A model generated the notes under the pieces. The model did no database searches, was not told where the DNA came from, and worked only from the letters and a program-made list of their open reading frames with translations. DNA of 64,000 bases, from contig JAHJPG010000091.1 of NCBI GenBank assembly GCA_018819925.1, positions 32,376 through 96,375 of the forward strand, given 5' to 3'. Position 1 is the stretch's first letter. Every line of letters begins with the position of its first letter. The DNA is from Pseudomonadota bacterium. GTDB lineage: Bacteria; Desulfobacterota; Desulfarculia; Desulfarculales; Desulfarculaceae. Position numbers and translations under genes: made by a program. This document shows positions 54,532 through 63,142 of this stretch, in pieces.

Positions 54532-55368
54532 ATGATAGCACCGGAGTTGGGCCAGCTTGAACCGCTCCTGGAGGCCCTGGGCCTTCAGGAACCGCCCATG
54601 GCCCTCTTGTACAGCCAAGACCCGCCCCCGGAGGGCTTCCATCCCCAGGCCGGGGACCTGCCCACCAAGGCCAAGGAGGACCAGGGCCAAATCGACTGGG
54701 GTTCGGTGTTCGGCGGCTTCAGCTGCGTGATGGGCAACATCTGGCGGGCCCGCAAAAAGCGCACCCTGGCCTGGATGAGCGCCGAGCACTTCGGCTGCCC
54801 GGGCGGGGCCTTTTATCTTGGCTTCCTCAAGCCCCAGACCGAGATGATCTGCGCCTACGTGAGCAGCGGCATCCCCGGAGCCATGGAGGGGGAGCGCTAC
54901 GTCACCGACCCGGCGGCCTGCCGCCGGCTCTTCGAGGCCATGGACCCCCTGCCCGCCCCGGCCCCTTACTGTGTGTTCAAGCCCCTGGACCTGCTGGAGG
55001 CCGGCGAGGAGCCCGAGGTGGTGATCTTATTCGCCCGGCCCGAGGTCATTTCCGGGCTTCAGTCCCTGACCGCCTTTGTCACCAACGACCTCCATGGGAC
55101 GACCACCCCCTGGGGGGCGGGCTGTTCCCACATCGTCACCTTTCCCCGCCAGTATGCCGCCCAAGGGCAGAACAAGGCGGTGATCGGCGGCTGGGACCCT
55201 TCCTGCCGCAAGTTTTTGAAGACCGACGAACTGACCTTCGCCGCGCCCTGGGCTCTGTTCCAGCTCATGCTGGAGCGCTGGCAAGACAGCTTCCTCACCA
55301 CCCCCACCTGGGGCCTGGTGCAAAAGAAGATCGCCCGCTCGGCCCGGGCCTGGGGGGAGGAGCAATGA
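54532..55368 (+). CDS. DUF169 family protein
   Basis: The protein (278 aa) matches the DUF169 family common in anaerobes: PMALLYSQDPPPEGF, FSCVMGNIWRARKKRTLAWMSAEHFGCPGGAFYLGF (with conserved cysteines), and a C-terminal RPEVISGLQSLTAFVTNDLHGT. The function is unknown. The cysteines in FSCVMG and FGCPGG could bind a metal or cluster. GGGAGG precedes ATG 54532. It overlaps the next gene by 4 bp (ATGA). Confidence 0.88.
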   Translation: MIAPELGQLEPLLEALGLQEPPMALLYSQDPPPEGFHPQAGDLPTKAKEDQGQIDWGSVFGGFSCVMGNIWRARKKRTLAWMSAEHFGCPGGAFYLGFLKPQTEMICAYVSSGIPGAMEGERYVTDPAACRRLFEAMDPLPAPAPYCVFKPLDLLEAGEEPEVVILFARPEVISGLQSLTAFVTNDLHGTTTPWGAGCSHIVTFPRQYAAQGQNKAVIGGWDPSCRKFLKTDELTFAAPWALFQLMLERWQDSFLTTPTWGLVQKKIARSARAWGEEQ

Positions 55369-55883
55369 GCATCGACCTGGGAGAGATAAAGGACTGGCCC
55401 CGGGAGCAGCTACTGGAGTATCTCGGTTTTTTGCTGCACAACTACCGGGTGATGGACGGCTTTTGGTTCATCAACCTGGAGGACAAATACGGCCAGGAGG
55501 AGGCCTGCCGGGTCAACGAGCAGGTTTGGGGCAAAGTGGGGGCCCTGGCCGCCCGTGATCTGAAAAAGCGTTTCAACCTCACCCAGGGCGGCCTGGAGGG
55601 CTTTCTGGCGGCCAAGAAAATCTACCCCTGGTCCTTGCTGGTCGGTTATCAGTACCGCTGGGAGGACGGCGGCCTGATTATCGAGGTGCCGTCGTGCCCC
55701 CCCCAGGAGGCCCGCCTCAAGCGTGGACAAGGGGAATACTCCTGCCAGGCCATGCACCGGGCCGAGTTCGAGGGCTTCGCCTCGGAGATAGACCCCCGCA
55801 TCAAGGTGGAGTGTATTTTCGCTCCGCCCGGCCAACACCCTCCGGAGCTGTTCTGCCGCTGGCACCTGAGTCTGGAGGAATAA
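55365..55883 (+). CDS. DUF6125-like protein
   Basis: The protein (172 aa) has an N-terminal helical part (LLEYLGFLLHNYRVMDGFWFINLEDKYGQEEACRVNEQVW). The C-terminal half is rich in conserved cysteines (VPSCPPQEARLKRGQGEYSCQAMHRAEFEGFASEIDPRIKVECIFAPP...FCRW), as in DUF6125 proteins of anaerobes. Function is unknown; the spaced cysteines suggest metal binding. It is translationally coupled to the DUF169 gene (ATGA overlap), which suggests a joint role. Confidence 0.85.
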   Translation: MSIDLGEIKDWPREQLLEYLGFLLHNYRVMDGFWFINLEDKYGQEEACRVNEQVWGKVGALAARDLKKRFNLTQGGLEGFLAAKKIYPWSLLVGYQYRWEDGGLIIEVPSCPPQEARLKRGQGEYSCQAMHRAEFEGFASEIDPRIKVECIFAPPGQHPPELFCRWHLSLEE

Positions 55884-55960
55884 ACCGGGGATAGCGCGGC
55901 GAGCTGCTTGACTTGGCCGCCGATGCTGGATGGCTAGGCCGAGGCTTGTGGAGAGGGGGG

Positions 55961-56560
55961 CTAGTTTTTGCGCACCAGCCCCACCATGACGCCCAACACC
56001 CGGGGAGGCTCGTCGTCCGGGCCCACCATGATGCTCTTCACCGCCGGGTTGGCGGCCCGCAGCTCCAGGCCGCCGGGCTGGGGCACGAAGTGCTTCAGAG
56101 TCACCTCGTCGCCCAACAGCACCGCCGCCACCTCGCCGGGGCGGGCATCCTCCTGGGCCCGGATGATGACCAGATCACCCTCGGCGATGTGGTCATCGAC
56201 CATGGAGTCGCCCCGCACCCTGAGGGCGAAAAAGCGGCCCGAGCCGAAAAAGCCCGGTTCCAGGCCCAGCATCTCCTCGGCGTCTTCCACCGCCAGGATG
56301 GGCTGGCCGGCGGCGATCTTGCCCAGCACGGGGATGCCTCGGCGGCTGTGCAACACCTCCAGGGCCCGGGGCCTTCCGGCCCGGGAGCGCATGAACCCCT
56401 TTTTCTCCAGGGCCTTCATGTGGTCGTGGGCCGCCCGGGGGGAGCGGAAGCCGAAATTGGCCGCCACCTCGCGCACCGTGGGAGGGTAGCCGTTGGATCT
56501 GGTGAACTCTTCGATAAACGCCAGAACTTGAGCCTGCCGCTGGGTTAATCCACGGGTCAT
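55961..56560 (-). CDS. lexA: SOS repressor LexA
   Basis: The protein (199 aa) is LexA with an N-terminal winged helix (LTQRQAQVLAFIEEFTRSNGYPPTVREVA) and a C-terminal S24 protease domain. The self-cleavage bond Ala84-Gly85 (KIAAGQP), nucleophile Ser119 (GDSMV) and Lys156 (TLKHF) fall at the same residue numbers as in E. coli. It represses DNA-repair genes until RecA filaments trigger cleavage. ATG 56560 follows GGAGGA. A candidate operator lies in the promoter at 56591-56608. Confidence 0.96.
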   Translation of the reverse strand: MTRGLTQRQAQVLAFIEEFTRSNGYPPTVREVAANFGFRSPRAAHDHMKALEKKGFMRSRAGRPRALEVLHSRRGIPVLGKIAAGQPILAVEDAEEMLGLEPGFFGSGRFFALRVRGDSMVDDHIAEGDLVIIRAQEDARPGEVAAVLLGDEVTLKHFVPQPGGLELRAANPAVKSIMVGPDDEPPRVLGVMVGLVRKN

Positions 56561-56590
56561 GAGCTTCCTCCATACAGGGGGCAACTATAT

Positions 56591-56608
56591 ACTATACTCG
56601 GGTCTAGT
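56591..56608. promoter_or_regulatory. Candidate LexA operator overlapping the lexA promoter
   Basis: ACTATAC-TCGG-GTCTAGT is an inverted repeat with one mismatch per 7-bp arm. On the minus strand it occupies the spacer and -10 side of TTGACC (56611-56616) with TATAGT 15 bp downstream. Autoregulation of lexA predicts an operator in just this place. The sequence differs from the E. coli CTGT-N8-ACAG box, as expected outside gammaproteobacteria. Confidence 0.45.
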
Positions 56609-56655
56609 TTTGGTCAAGCCGAAAGCGCGTCCGGGCTCCAGCGCCGCGGGAGGGA

Positions 56656-58581
56656 TTAGGGCAGGGGGCCGGCTCCCAACACCAGGCCCCAGGCCACCAA
56701 GGCCAGGGCCAGGGCCAGGCCGAGCGCCTCGTTGGCCTTCCAGGGGGGCATGGCCGCGGGCGGCGCCGGAAGGCGCCAGGCGCACAGGGCATAAAAAGCG
56801 GCCATGGCCAAGGCGACGGAGGTGGCGGGCAACACCTCGGGCCAGGCGGCGAAACCGCTGGGCAGGGCCCGGCCAAGGTCCAGGCCCAGGCGGCGGCTGA
56901 GGCTGATGAACAGGGGATTGGGCGTGCCGGGCAGGGCCAGGCGCAGCCAAGGCAAAAGGGTGAGCAGCCAGGTGTAGATGAGGCCGATGGCTGCGGGCAG
57001 CCACCAGGCCAGACGCCACCAGGGCCGGCTCAGGGCGGCCAGCACCGGGGCCATGAACAGGGCCGCCGGCGGTAAAAGCACTGCGGCCAAAAGCCCTGGC
57101 GGGGCGCTGCCCCCATGCCAGCGGTACCAACCGGTGAAGCACATGACCGCCAAGTGCAGGCCGGCGGGGATGAGATAGTGCAGGCTGGGGACCAGGCGGC
57201 GCTTCAGGCTAAAGGGCAGGCCGCCCAGGGCCAAGACCAGCACCGGGGCGGCGAGCAGCAGGCCATAGGCTTGGTCCAAAAACAGCCCGCCGGCAAAGGC
57301 GGCCACAGGAGTCCACCAATACATGGCCTGACGCCACCAGGCCATGTTTTCCTCCACCGCCGCGCCCAGGAGGGGGGGCCAGGCCTCCCAAGGGCCGAAC
57401 AGGGCCAGGGCCAGGGCGGCCGCCGGGAGGGCAGCGGCGACCGCCGCCAGCCAGGCCCCCAGGGGGCGGCGCAGCAGCTCGAAAAGCCCCAACAGCACCA
57501 GGCCCCCGGCCAAGGCCGCATAACGCAGCTCCAGGCCGGTGAGCAGCAGGCAGGCGGCCACCAGCAGGGGCAGGGCGCTCCAGGGGCTGGTGCGGGCCCA
57601 GGCCAGCAGACGCAGGCAGCACAGAGTCAGCAGAATGGCTGGGGCTTCGGATAAAACCATGCCTCCGGCGATGAACACCGGAGCGGCCCCCAGGGCCAGC
57701 CCGGCGGACACCGCGGCCGGTCCGGCCCGCACCCCCACCGCCCCCAGCCAAGAGAGCAGGGTGACCGCGCTGAGGGCCATGAAGGCCGCTTGCAGCAGGA
57801 GCACCCCCAGGCGCCCCGCCACGGCATAGGCCGGGGCGATGATTAAGGCGAACAAGGGAGCCAGGGCCCCGCCGGGCCGGTCCGGCTCCTCCGGGGCCTG
57901 GGAGGTCCAATAAAAATCGCTTTGCTCCGGCCCCGGTTGGGGCGGCTCCAGGGTGGCCGGGCGTCCGCTGGCCACGGCGTGGGCCTGCATGAGGTGAACG
58001 CTCTCGCCACCCCCGGCGCTGATCACCTGGGACAGCCAGGGGGCGGGCAGGCCGAAGGCCACCAGGGCGGTGAGGAACACCGCCACCAGGCCCTGCCGGC
58101 CCAAGGGCCGCTGTTGTTCGTTGGCCGGGGCCAGACAGGCCCGCCACAGCAGGCGCAGCAGTATGGCGGTCTTGGCCGTGGCCAGGCCCAGGTAGATTAG
58201 CCCCAAGGCCAGGGTGCCGTTTCCCAGGACGTTCCACACCAGAACCAGGACCACCCCGGCGGCCAACAGCAGGTAGGTGTAAGCGTCCAGGCGCTGGGCC
58301 TGGCGGCACTGCTCCGCCGCCTGGGGCCCTGCCCCGGCCAGCATGTAGGAAAGCACCCCCAGGATCAGTGTGGGCAACACCGCCGCGGCGGGCAGGGCCA
58401 CGGAAACGAAGCGCTTCAGTCCCACGGGACGCACCAGATCGCCCCAGGCCGCCGGGCCGGGCCGGTCGGGCAGGCCGAACATCTCCCAGAAGCCGTGCAA
58501 GAGCAACCCGGCCACCACCCCGGCGGCCAGGCCCAGAAGCATCTGCAACCAGATATGTTGGGTGCGCCTGGGCGCGGGCAT
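56656..58581 (-). CDS. Polytopic membrane protein, GT39/PMT-like glycosyltransferase
   Basis: The protein (641 aa) is almost entirely membrane-embedded and is paralogous to residues 24-650 of the protein at 15499. It shares the pattern LPDxxxPAxWGxxxxPxGLxRF near the start, LSEAP, DQAYGLLLAAP, WYRWHGG and RPWWRL, but lacks that protein's C-terminal beta domain. ATG 58581 follows GGGAGGGG; two upstream in-frame starts lack ribosome sites. It is likely a lipid-linked-sugar glycosyltransferase, with low certainty. It lies 75 bp after the Sir2 gene in the same direction. Confidence 0.7.
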   Translation of the reverse strand: MPAPRRTQHIWLQMLLGLAAGVVAGLLLHGFWEMFGLPDRPGPAAWGDLVRPVGLKRFVSVALPAAAVLPTLILGVLSYMLAGAGPQAAEQCRQAQRLDAYTYLLLAAGVVLVLVWNVLGNGTLALGLIYLGLATAKTAILLRLLWRACLAPANEQQRPLGRQGLVAVFLTALVAFGLPAPWLSQVISAGGGESVHLMQAHAVASGRPATLEPPQPGPEQSDFYWTSQAPEEPDRPGGALAPLFALIIAPAYAVAGRLGVLLLQAAFMALSAVTLLSWLGAVGVRAGPAAVSAGLALGAAPVFIAGGMVLSEAPAILLTLCCLRLLAWARTSPWSALPLLVAACLLLTGLELRYAALAGGLVLLGLFELLRRPLGAWLAAVAAALPAAALALALFGPWEAWPPLLGAAVEENMAWWRQAMYWWTPVAAFAGGLFLDQAYGLLLAAPVLVLALGGLPFSLKRRLVPSLHYLIPAGLHLAVMCFTGWYRWHGGSAPPGLLAAVLLPPAALFMAPVLAALSRPWWRLAWWLPAAIGLIYTWLLTLLPWLRLALPGTPNPLFISLSRRLGLDLGRALPSGFAAWPEVLPATSVALAMAAFYALCAWRLPAPPAAMPPWKANEALGLALALALVAWGLVLGAGPLP

Positions 58582-58656
58582 GACCCCTCCCTGAGTGAGG
58601 TGCCCCATGGTCGCACACCCCCGGAGCCCAGGCAAGGCCTCCGGGAGGAGCGGCGG

Positions 58657-59403
58657 TTATCCTTTGATCCGGCGCACCATCTCCACCAGGACGGGCAGCA
58701 CCTCGGCTCCGCTGGCCTGCAAGCTCAAATCAGCCACCCGGCCGGTGAGGGGGGTGGGCTCCGGGTTTATCTCGATGACCCTGGCCCCAGCCGATTGGGC
58801 CAAGACGGGCAGATGGCTGGCCGGGGCCACCACCGCGCTGGTGCCCACCACCAGCATGGCCGTGCAGGCCTGGGCCGCGGCCATGGCCGCCAGCATGGCC
58901 CGCTGGGGAATGGGTTCGCCGAAAAACACAACGTCCGGCTTGATGATCCCGCCGCAGGCGCAACGGGGGGGCAGCATCTCCAGGGACAGTTGCTCGCGCT
59001 CCAGGTAGCTGCCGCACTCCAGGCACACCAGCCGCCGGCCGGAGCCGTGGAACTCCACCACCGCCCGGGAGCCGGCCTCCTGGTGCAGGCCGTCTATGTT
59101 CTGGGTCACCACCATGTCCAAGGCCCCCAGGTTTTCCAACTGGGCCAGGGCCAGGTGGGCCGGGTTGGGCCGGGCCGACAAGACCAAATCATCAAGTTCG
59201 ATGAGCATGGACCACACCCGGACCGGGTCGCCCCGGAAGGCCTCGATGCTGGCGTATTCCATGGGGTCGTATTTGCCCCACAAACCCTGGGAGCCGCGGA
59301 AGGCGGGAATGCCGCTATCCACGCTGATGCCCGCCCCGGTGAGGGCCACGGTGCTGGCGCTGGCCGCAAGAATCCCGGCGATTTCTTTTAGCTTGCCCTC
59401 CAC
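58657..59403 (-). CDS. Sir2-family NAD-dependent protein deacylase (sirtuin)
   Basis: The protein (248 aa) has the sirtuin signatures TGAGISVDSGIPAFRG (NAD binding), TQNIDGLHQ (catalytic region), a Zn-binding CxxC...CxC pair (CLECG and CACGG), KPDVVFFGE and VGTSAVVAPASHLP. Sirtuins remove acetyl and other acyl groups from lysines and use NAD. It starts 3 bp after the GT4 gene, in the same run as two acetyltransferases and an HDAC fusion, so it probably counteracts them. Confidence 0.95.
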   Translation of the reverse strand: MEGKLKEIAGILAASASTVALTGAGISVDSGIPAFRGSQGLWGKYDPMEYASIEAFRGDPVRVWSMLIELDDLVLSARPNPAHLALAQLENLGALDMVVTQNIDGLHQEAGSRAVVEFHGSGRRLVCLECGSYLEREQLSLEMLPPRCACGGIIKPDVVFFGEPIPQRAMLAAMAAAQACTAMLVVGTSAVVAPASHLPVLAQSAGARVIEINPEPTPLTGRVADLSLQASGAEVLPVLVEMVRRIKG

Positions 59404-59406
59404 CGC

Positions 59407-60666
59407 TTATCCTCGGCTTTCCATCTGGCCGTAGAGCCGTTCGAAGTCGGCGGCCAGACGTGATTTAGCGTGATTTTGCCATACGTACCGCTTAAGCGCT
59501 TCGCCCAAACGGGCCGCTTCCCCCCGGTCGTTTAAAAGCAGGGCCAAGCCCCGGGCCAAGGCCCGGGCGTCGCCGGCCGGGGCGCCCAGCCCCCGTTGCC
59601 GCCGGGTCATTCCTCCGCCCAGATTTTCTTGGGCCGCGCCCAGCAGGTCGGGCACCCCGCCCACTTCGGTGGCCACCATCGGCAACCCGCAGGCCCCGCC
59701 CTCCAAGATGGCCACTGGCGTACCTTCATTGTTGCTGGTTAGCAGCAAGGCGTCCAGTCCCGGAAAAAAGGCTTCCCGGTCGCTCCGGCTTCCCAGGAAG
59801 GACACGCGTCCGCCCAGGCCCAGGTTTTCGGCCTGGGCCCGCAGGGCCTCCATCTGCGCCTGGCTCCCCCCGCCGATGAGCACGAAGCGGCAGCGGGCGA
59901 AAAGCTCGGGCGAATCCTGGCCAAGGGCGGCGGCGGTTTGCAAAAACAAACCGTAGTTTTTTACCGGGGCCACCCGCCCCACCGCGCCCACCAGGAACTC
60001 GCCGTCCCCCACGCCCAACTCGGCGCGGAAACGCCGCCGCCCGGCCTGGGGCTCGGCAAAGGGCTCAAGGTCTATGCCCAGGGGCACCTCCACCACCTGA
60101 CCCGGCCGGCCCACCCGGTAGGTCTGCGCGATCTCCCGGTATTGGCGTGGGCTGATGGTTACGATGCGCCAGGTGACCCAGCGGGCCAGGGATCTCTCCA
60201 GGGCCAAAAACAGGCGGGCCTTGGTGGGGCCGAAGTAGGAGTGGAAGGTGTGGCCGTGGTAGGTGTGCACGCAACGTAGGCGGGGCCAGCCGGCCAGGGC
60301 GGCCAGGGGCCGGTAGAGCAAAGCGGCGCTTCGCCCCAACAGCCCGGCCTTGGAGGCTTCGGTGGCCAAAATGTGGGGCTTGAGCTTGACTAATAATCCC
60401 AAGACCGCCAGCAGGCTGAGGGTGTCGTTGATGGGGCTGATACTGCGGCCCAGACGGGGCAGGTCCCGCCAGGTCAGGCCCTGGGCCCGCAGTTCCGGGC
60501 CCAGGTCGTCTTCCCCCTTTTGCACCCTCCCGGCGGCCAGGGTCTGGCTGTAGAGGCCGGGGTCCATCTCCTGCATGAGCCAGGCCACATGGCGGGCCGG
60601 TCCGCCCACGTTGAGGCGGGCGATGAGCCGGAGCACCCGGCGGGGTTGAGGGGGGGGAGCGCTCAT
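59407..60666 (-). CDS. Family 4 glycosyltransferase
   Basis: The protein (419 aa) has a GT-B fold of the GT4 group: an N-terminal LIARLNVGGPARHVAWLM, a C-terminal domain opening with VGAVGRVAPVKNYGLFL, and the donor-binding E-x7-E (EGTPVAILEGGACGLPMVATEVGG). It probably transfers a sugar from a nucleotide donor to a polysaccharide or lipid precursor. It is inserted between the HDAC-fusion and Sir2 genes, 49 bp and 3 bp away, which is an unexpected partner for an acetylation operon. Confidence 0.9.
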   Translation of the reverse strand: MSAPPPQPRRVLRLIARLNVGGPARHVAWLMQEMDPGLYSQTLAAGRVQKGEDDLGPELRAQGLTWRDLPRLGRSISPINDTLSLLAVLGLLVKLKPHILATEASKAGLLGRSAALLYRPLAALAGWPRLRCVHTYHGHTFHSYFGPTKARLFLALERSLARWVTWRIVTISPRQYREIAQTYRVGRPGQVVEVPLGIDLEPFAEPQAGRRRFRAELGVGDGEFLVGAVGRVAPVKNYGLFLQTAAALGQDSPELFARCRFVLIGGGSQAQMEALRAQAENLGLGGRVSFLGSRSDREAFFPGLDALLLTSNNEGTPVAILEGGACGLPMVATEVGGVPDLLGAAQENLGGGMTRRQRGLGAPAGDARALARGLALLLNDRGEAARLGEALKRYVWQNHAKSRLAADFERLYGQMESRG

Positions 60667-60715
60667 AATTCTAGCGATTGTACCCCAACGAGGCGCCTGG
60701 CCAAAAATTATTGCT

Positions 60716-62455
60716 TTAGAGCAGGCCGATCCCCCGGGCCAGACCGTTGAAGAAGTTGCGGGCGTTGGTGCCCAGGGAGCGGATGTAATAGCCGCCCTCC
60801 TGCACCACCAGGGTGGGCAGGCCCATTTTGCCCAGCATGAGGCCGTTGGCCTCGAAGTCGGCGGCTTTCAGGCTCCAGGAGCCTGTGGGGTCGCCCTTGG
60901 CCGGGTCCAGGCCCAGGCACACCACCAAAAAGTCGGGGTTAAAGCGCTTCACCTTGGCCAGCACCTTGCCCAGGGCCTTGCGATAGGCTTCGCCGTCCAC
61001 CTGCTCGGGCAGGGGCAGGTTGTAGTTGGCCCCCGCGCCCGGCCCCTCGCCGGTCTCTTCGGCAAAGCCGGAGAAATAGGGATAGGCGAAGGAAGGGTGG
61101 CCGTGGATGGAAGCGGTGAACACCTCGCCGCGCAGATAGAAGATGTCCTGGGTGCCGTTGCCGTGGTGGTAGTCAACGTCCACCACCGCCACCTTGCCGT
61201 GTGCGCTGAGGTAGTGGGCCGCCACCGCCGCCGAGTTGAAGTAGCAAAACCCGCCGAAGACCTTGCGCTCGGCGTGATGCCCCGGCGGCCGCACCAGGGC
61301 GTAGGCCGCCCGGTAGCCGTTGAGGATGGTATCGGCGGCGGTGAGGGCGCAGTCCACCGCCCGGCGGGCGGCGTGGTAGGCGTTGCGGTTCAAGGGGGTG
61401 AAGGTGTCGATGCAATAATAACCCGCCCGCACCGGCAGCTCCTTGGGGGGGCGGGCCGCGTTGCGGATGGGGAAGACGTAGGGGTACACCGATTCCCCGG
61501 GCTTGAGCTGTCCGCACATCTTCTTCAGGTAGTTGAAAAAGCGCGGGTCGTGAACCGCCAGTATGTGGTCCCGGGAATAACGGTGGGCCGGGGCCGGCTC
61601 GAAGAGGTTGGTGCGCTCCAGTTCTTTTAGTATGGCCCCGATACGCGCCGGGGCCTCCACGTAGCCGCGCTCCCGCACGTGGTGGATGGTGTGGTCCCGG
61701 TTGACAACCAGGGGGATCACCGCCAGGCCGCGCCCCCGGGGCTTGGGGACCGGAATCTGGGCGGGGAGGTAGCGCGGTGGCCGCGGGCGCACCGGGTCGT
61801 CCTTGAAAGAGTCCACCACCATCTTGACGTAGGAGGGCGGGCACAACTGGCCGTACTTGCGCTCCAAAATGGCCCGCACCACCCGCCGGGCGATCTGGCG
61901 GGGCAGGTTGGGCGGGCGGTCCAGGGGATCGTAAACCAGATAGGGGGCGCAGTCGTCCTCGGGGCTCACCGGGGTTTCGTAGGCGGTGCCGGCGATGGGC
62001 CGGGCCCCGAAGCGCTCGTAAAACTTCAGTCGGGATCGGTTCTGCTTGAGCATTTCGCTGTCAGGGCACAACGCCGGGTCGTCGGGCAGGCACTCCATGA
62101 AAAGGCCCACCGCCTCCAGGCGGGCGGCTTCGCGCCGCACCTGCTGGTACAGGGCGCCGCCCACTCCGCCGCCGGTTAGCCGCCGGGCGGTGGCCAGGTA
62201 GTCCAGGTAGCAGAACTTCACGTCCGGGGCGTAGGCGGTGAGGGCGAAGCCCAGCACCTTGCGTTGGTGCTCCTCGGCCACCAACAGCACGTAGCGCAGG
62301 CGATGAGTCAGGGCGTCGCGCAGACGCTCGGTGAGCTTTTGGGTGTCAGAGGCCGGCGCGTCTGGGAACTGGCCGGCCAGGATGGCCAGCACCTGCTCCA
62401 CCGCCTGACGGTCCACCGCCCTGAGATCGTCGTAGATGCGCCTGATGCGAAACAT
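60716..62455 (-). CDS. GNAT acetyltransferase-histone deacetylase fusion (AcuC/APAH-like)
   Basis: The protein (579 aa) has two domains. Residues 1-190 look like a GNAT fold (YVLLVAEEHQRKVLGFALTAY, ARRLTGGGVGGALYQQV for acetyl-CoA binding, and LKFYERFGARPI). Residues about 225-575 are a zinc-dependent deacetylase with all key elements: the charge relay His393-His394 (RPPGHHA), zinc ligands Asp428 and His430 (DVDYHHGNG) and LGLDPAKGDP, and the catalytic tyrosine in EGGY. One polypeptide could therefore both add and remove acetyl groups. The HDAC part is of AcuC/acetylpolyamine-amidohydrolase type. It lies 36 bp after the AcuA-like gene. Confidence 0.88.
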   Translation of the reverse strand: MFRIRRIYDDLRAVDRQAVEQVLAILAGQFPDAPASDTQKLTERLRDALTHRLRYVLLVAEEHQRKVLGFALTAYAPDVKFCYLDYLATARRLTGGGVGGALYQQVRREAARLEAVGLFMECLPDDPALCPDSEMLKQNRSRLKFYERFGARPIAGTAYETPVSPEDDCAPYLVYDPLDRPPNLPRQIARRVVRAILERKYGQLCPPSYVKMVVDSFKDDPVRPRPPRYLPAQIPVPKPRGRGLAVIPLVVNRDHTIHHVRERGYVEAPARIGAILKELERTNLFEPAPAHRYSRDHILAVHDPRFFNYLKKMCGQLKPGESVYPYVFPIRNAARPPKELPVRAGYYCIDTFTPLNRNAYHAARRAVDCALTAADTILNGYRAAYALVRPPGHHAERKVFGGFCYFNSAAVAAHYLSAHGKVAVVDVDYHHGNGTQDIFYLRGEVFTASIHGHPSFAYPYFSGFAEETGEGPGAGANYNLPLPEQVDGEAYRKALGKVLAKVKRFNPDFLVVCLGLDPAKGDPTGSWSLKAADFEANGLMLGKMGLPTLVVQEGGYYIRSLGTNARNFFNGLARGIGLL

Positions 62456-62491
62456 GAGCCTGTCCTCCCCAGGGGGATGGTTGAGGGGAAT

Positions 62492-63124
62492 CTAGTCTTC
62501 GCCCATGCCGAAGAGCAGGTTGTGAAAAGATTTGACCACTTCCTTGCTTACCCCCGACCCCACCCGGGCCATGAAGATGTTTTCCGGCCTCAGGCTGATG
62601 TTGGGCTCGTTGGTGGGGTATTGCCTGAAACCCAGGGGAGAGAGCAAGTGGATGAGGGTGTCTCGGTACTCCTGCATGGACTTTTTGGTGTGGTCCAGGT
62701 CCCATGTCCAGGAATAGCCCACTATATAGAGAATGCGCTCTTCGTTGGCCTCGTCGCCAACCAAAAGCTCCAGCATGGGGCGCATGAGCTTTAGGTTGCG
62801 CCAACCCCGGGCGGTCTCTCCGAACAGCTCAAACATAATAGGCGGCTTGAGCCAGGACCAGCGTTCGCCCTCCTGGGAAGGGCGCATCACGCAGTAGCCC
62901 ACGATGCACCGATCTTCGGCCAGGGCCAGGCACAGGTTGGCCTGGGGCTGGGCGGCGATCCTGGTCAGGCTGTCCTTGGTGGTTATGATGGAGCGGTAGG
63001 CGCTGAAAACCCCGATGCCCGGGTCCGTCTCCACCTCGGCCAGATCCCCGGGAGCCACCCGGTCGCGTAGCACCACCTCTCCACGTGGGGTGTTCACGCG
63101 GCTTTGCCTGGGGGGGATGTTCAA
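62492..63124 (-). CDS. acuA: AcuA-like protein acetyltransferase (GNAT)
   Basis: The protein (210 aa) resembles Bacillus AcuA over its length: GEVVLRDRVAPGDLAEVE, the core ALAEDRCIVGYCVMRP and ERWS, GYSWTWDLDHTKKSMQEYRDTL, NEPNISLRPENIFMARVG and SKEVVKSFHNLLF have counterparts in the same order there. AcuA acetylates the active-site lysine of acetyl-CoA synthetase and shuts it off; AcuC deacetylates it. Here the AcuC-like protein is next door. The start is TTG 63124, without a clear ribosome site; GTG 63097 is an alternative. Confidence 0.82.
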   Translation of the reverse strand: MNIPPRQSRVNTPRGEVVLRDRVAPGDLAEVETDPGIGVFSAYRSIITTKDSLTRIAAQPQANLCLALAEDRCIVGYCVMRPSQEGERWSWLKPPIMFELFGETARGWRNLKLMRPMLELLVGDEANEERILYIVGYSWTWDLDHTKKSMQEYRDTLIHLLSPLGFRQYPTNEPNISLRPENIFMARVGSGVSKEVVKSFHNLLFGMGED

Positions 63125-63142
63125 GATTGTTACCGCTGCGGC

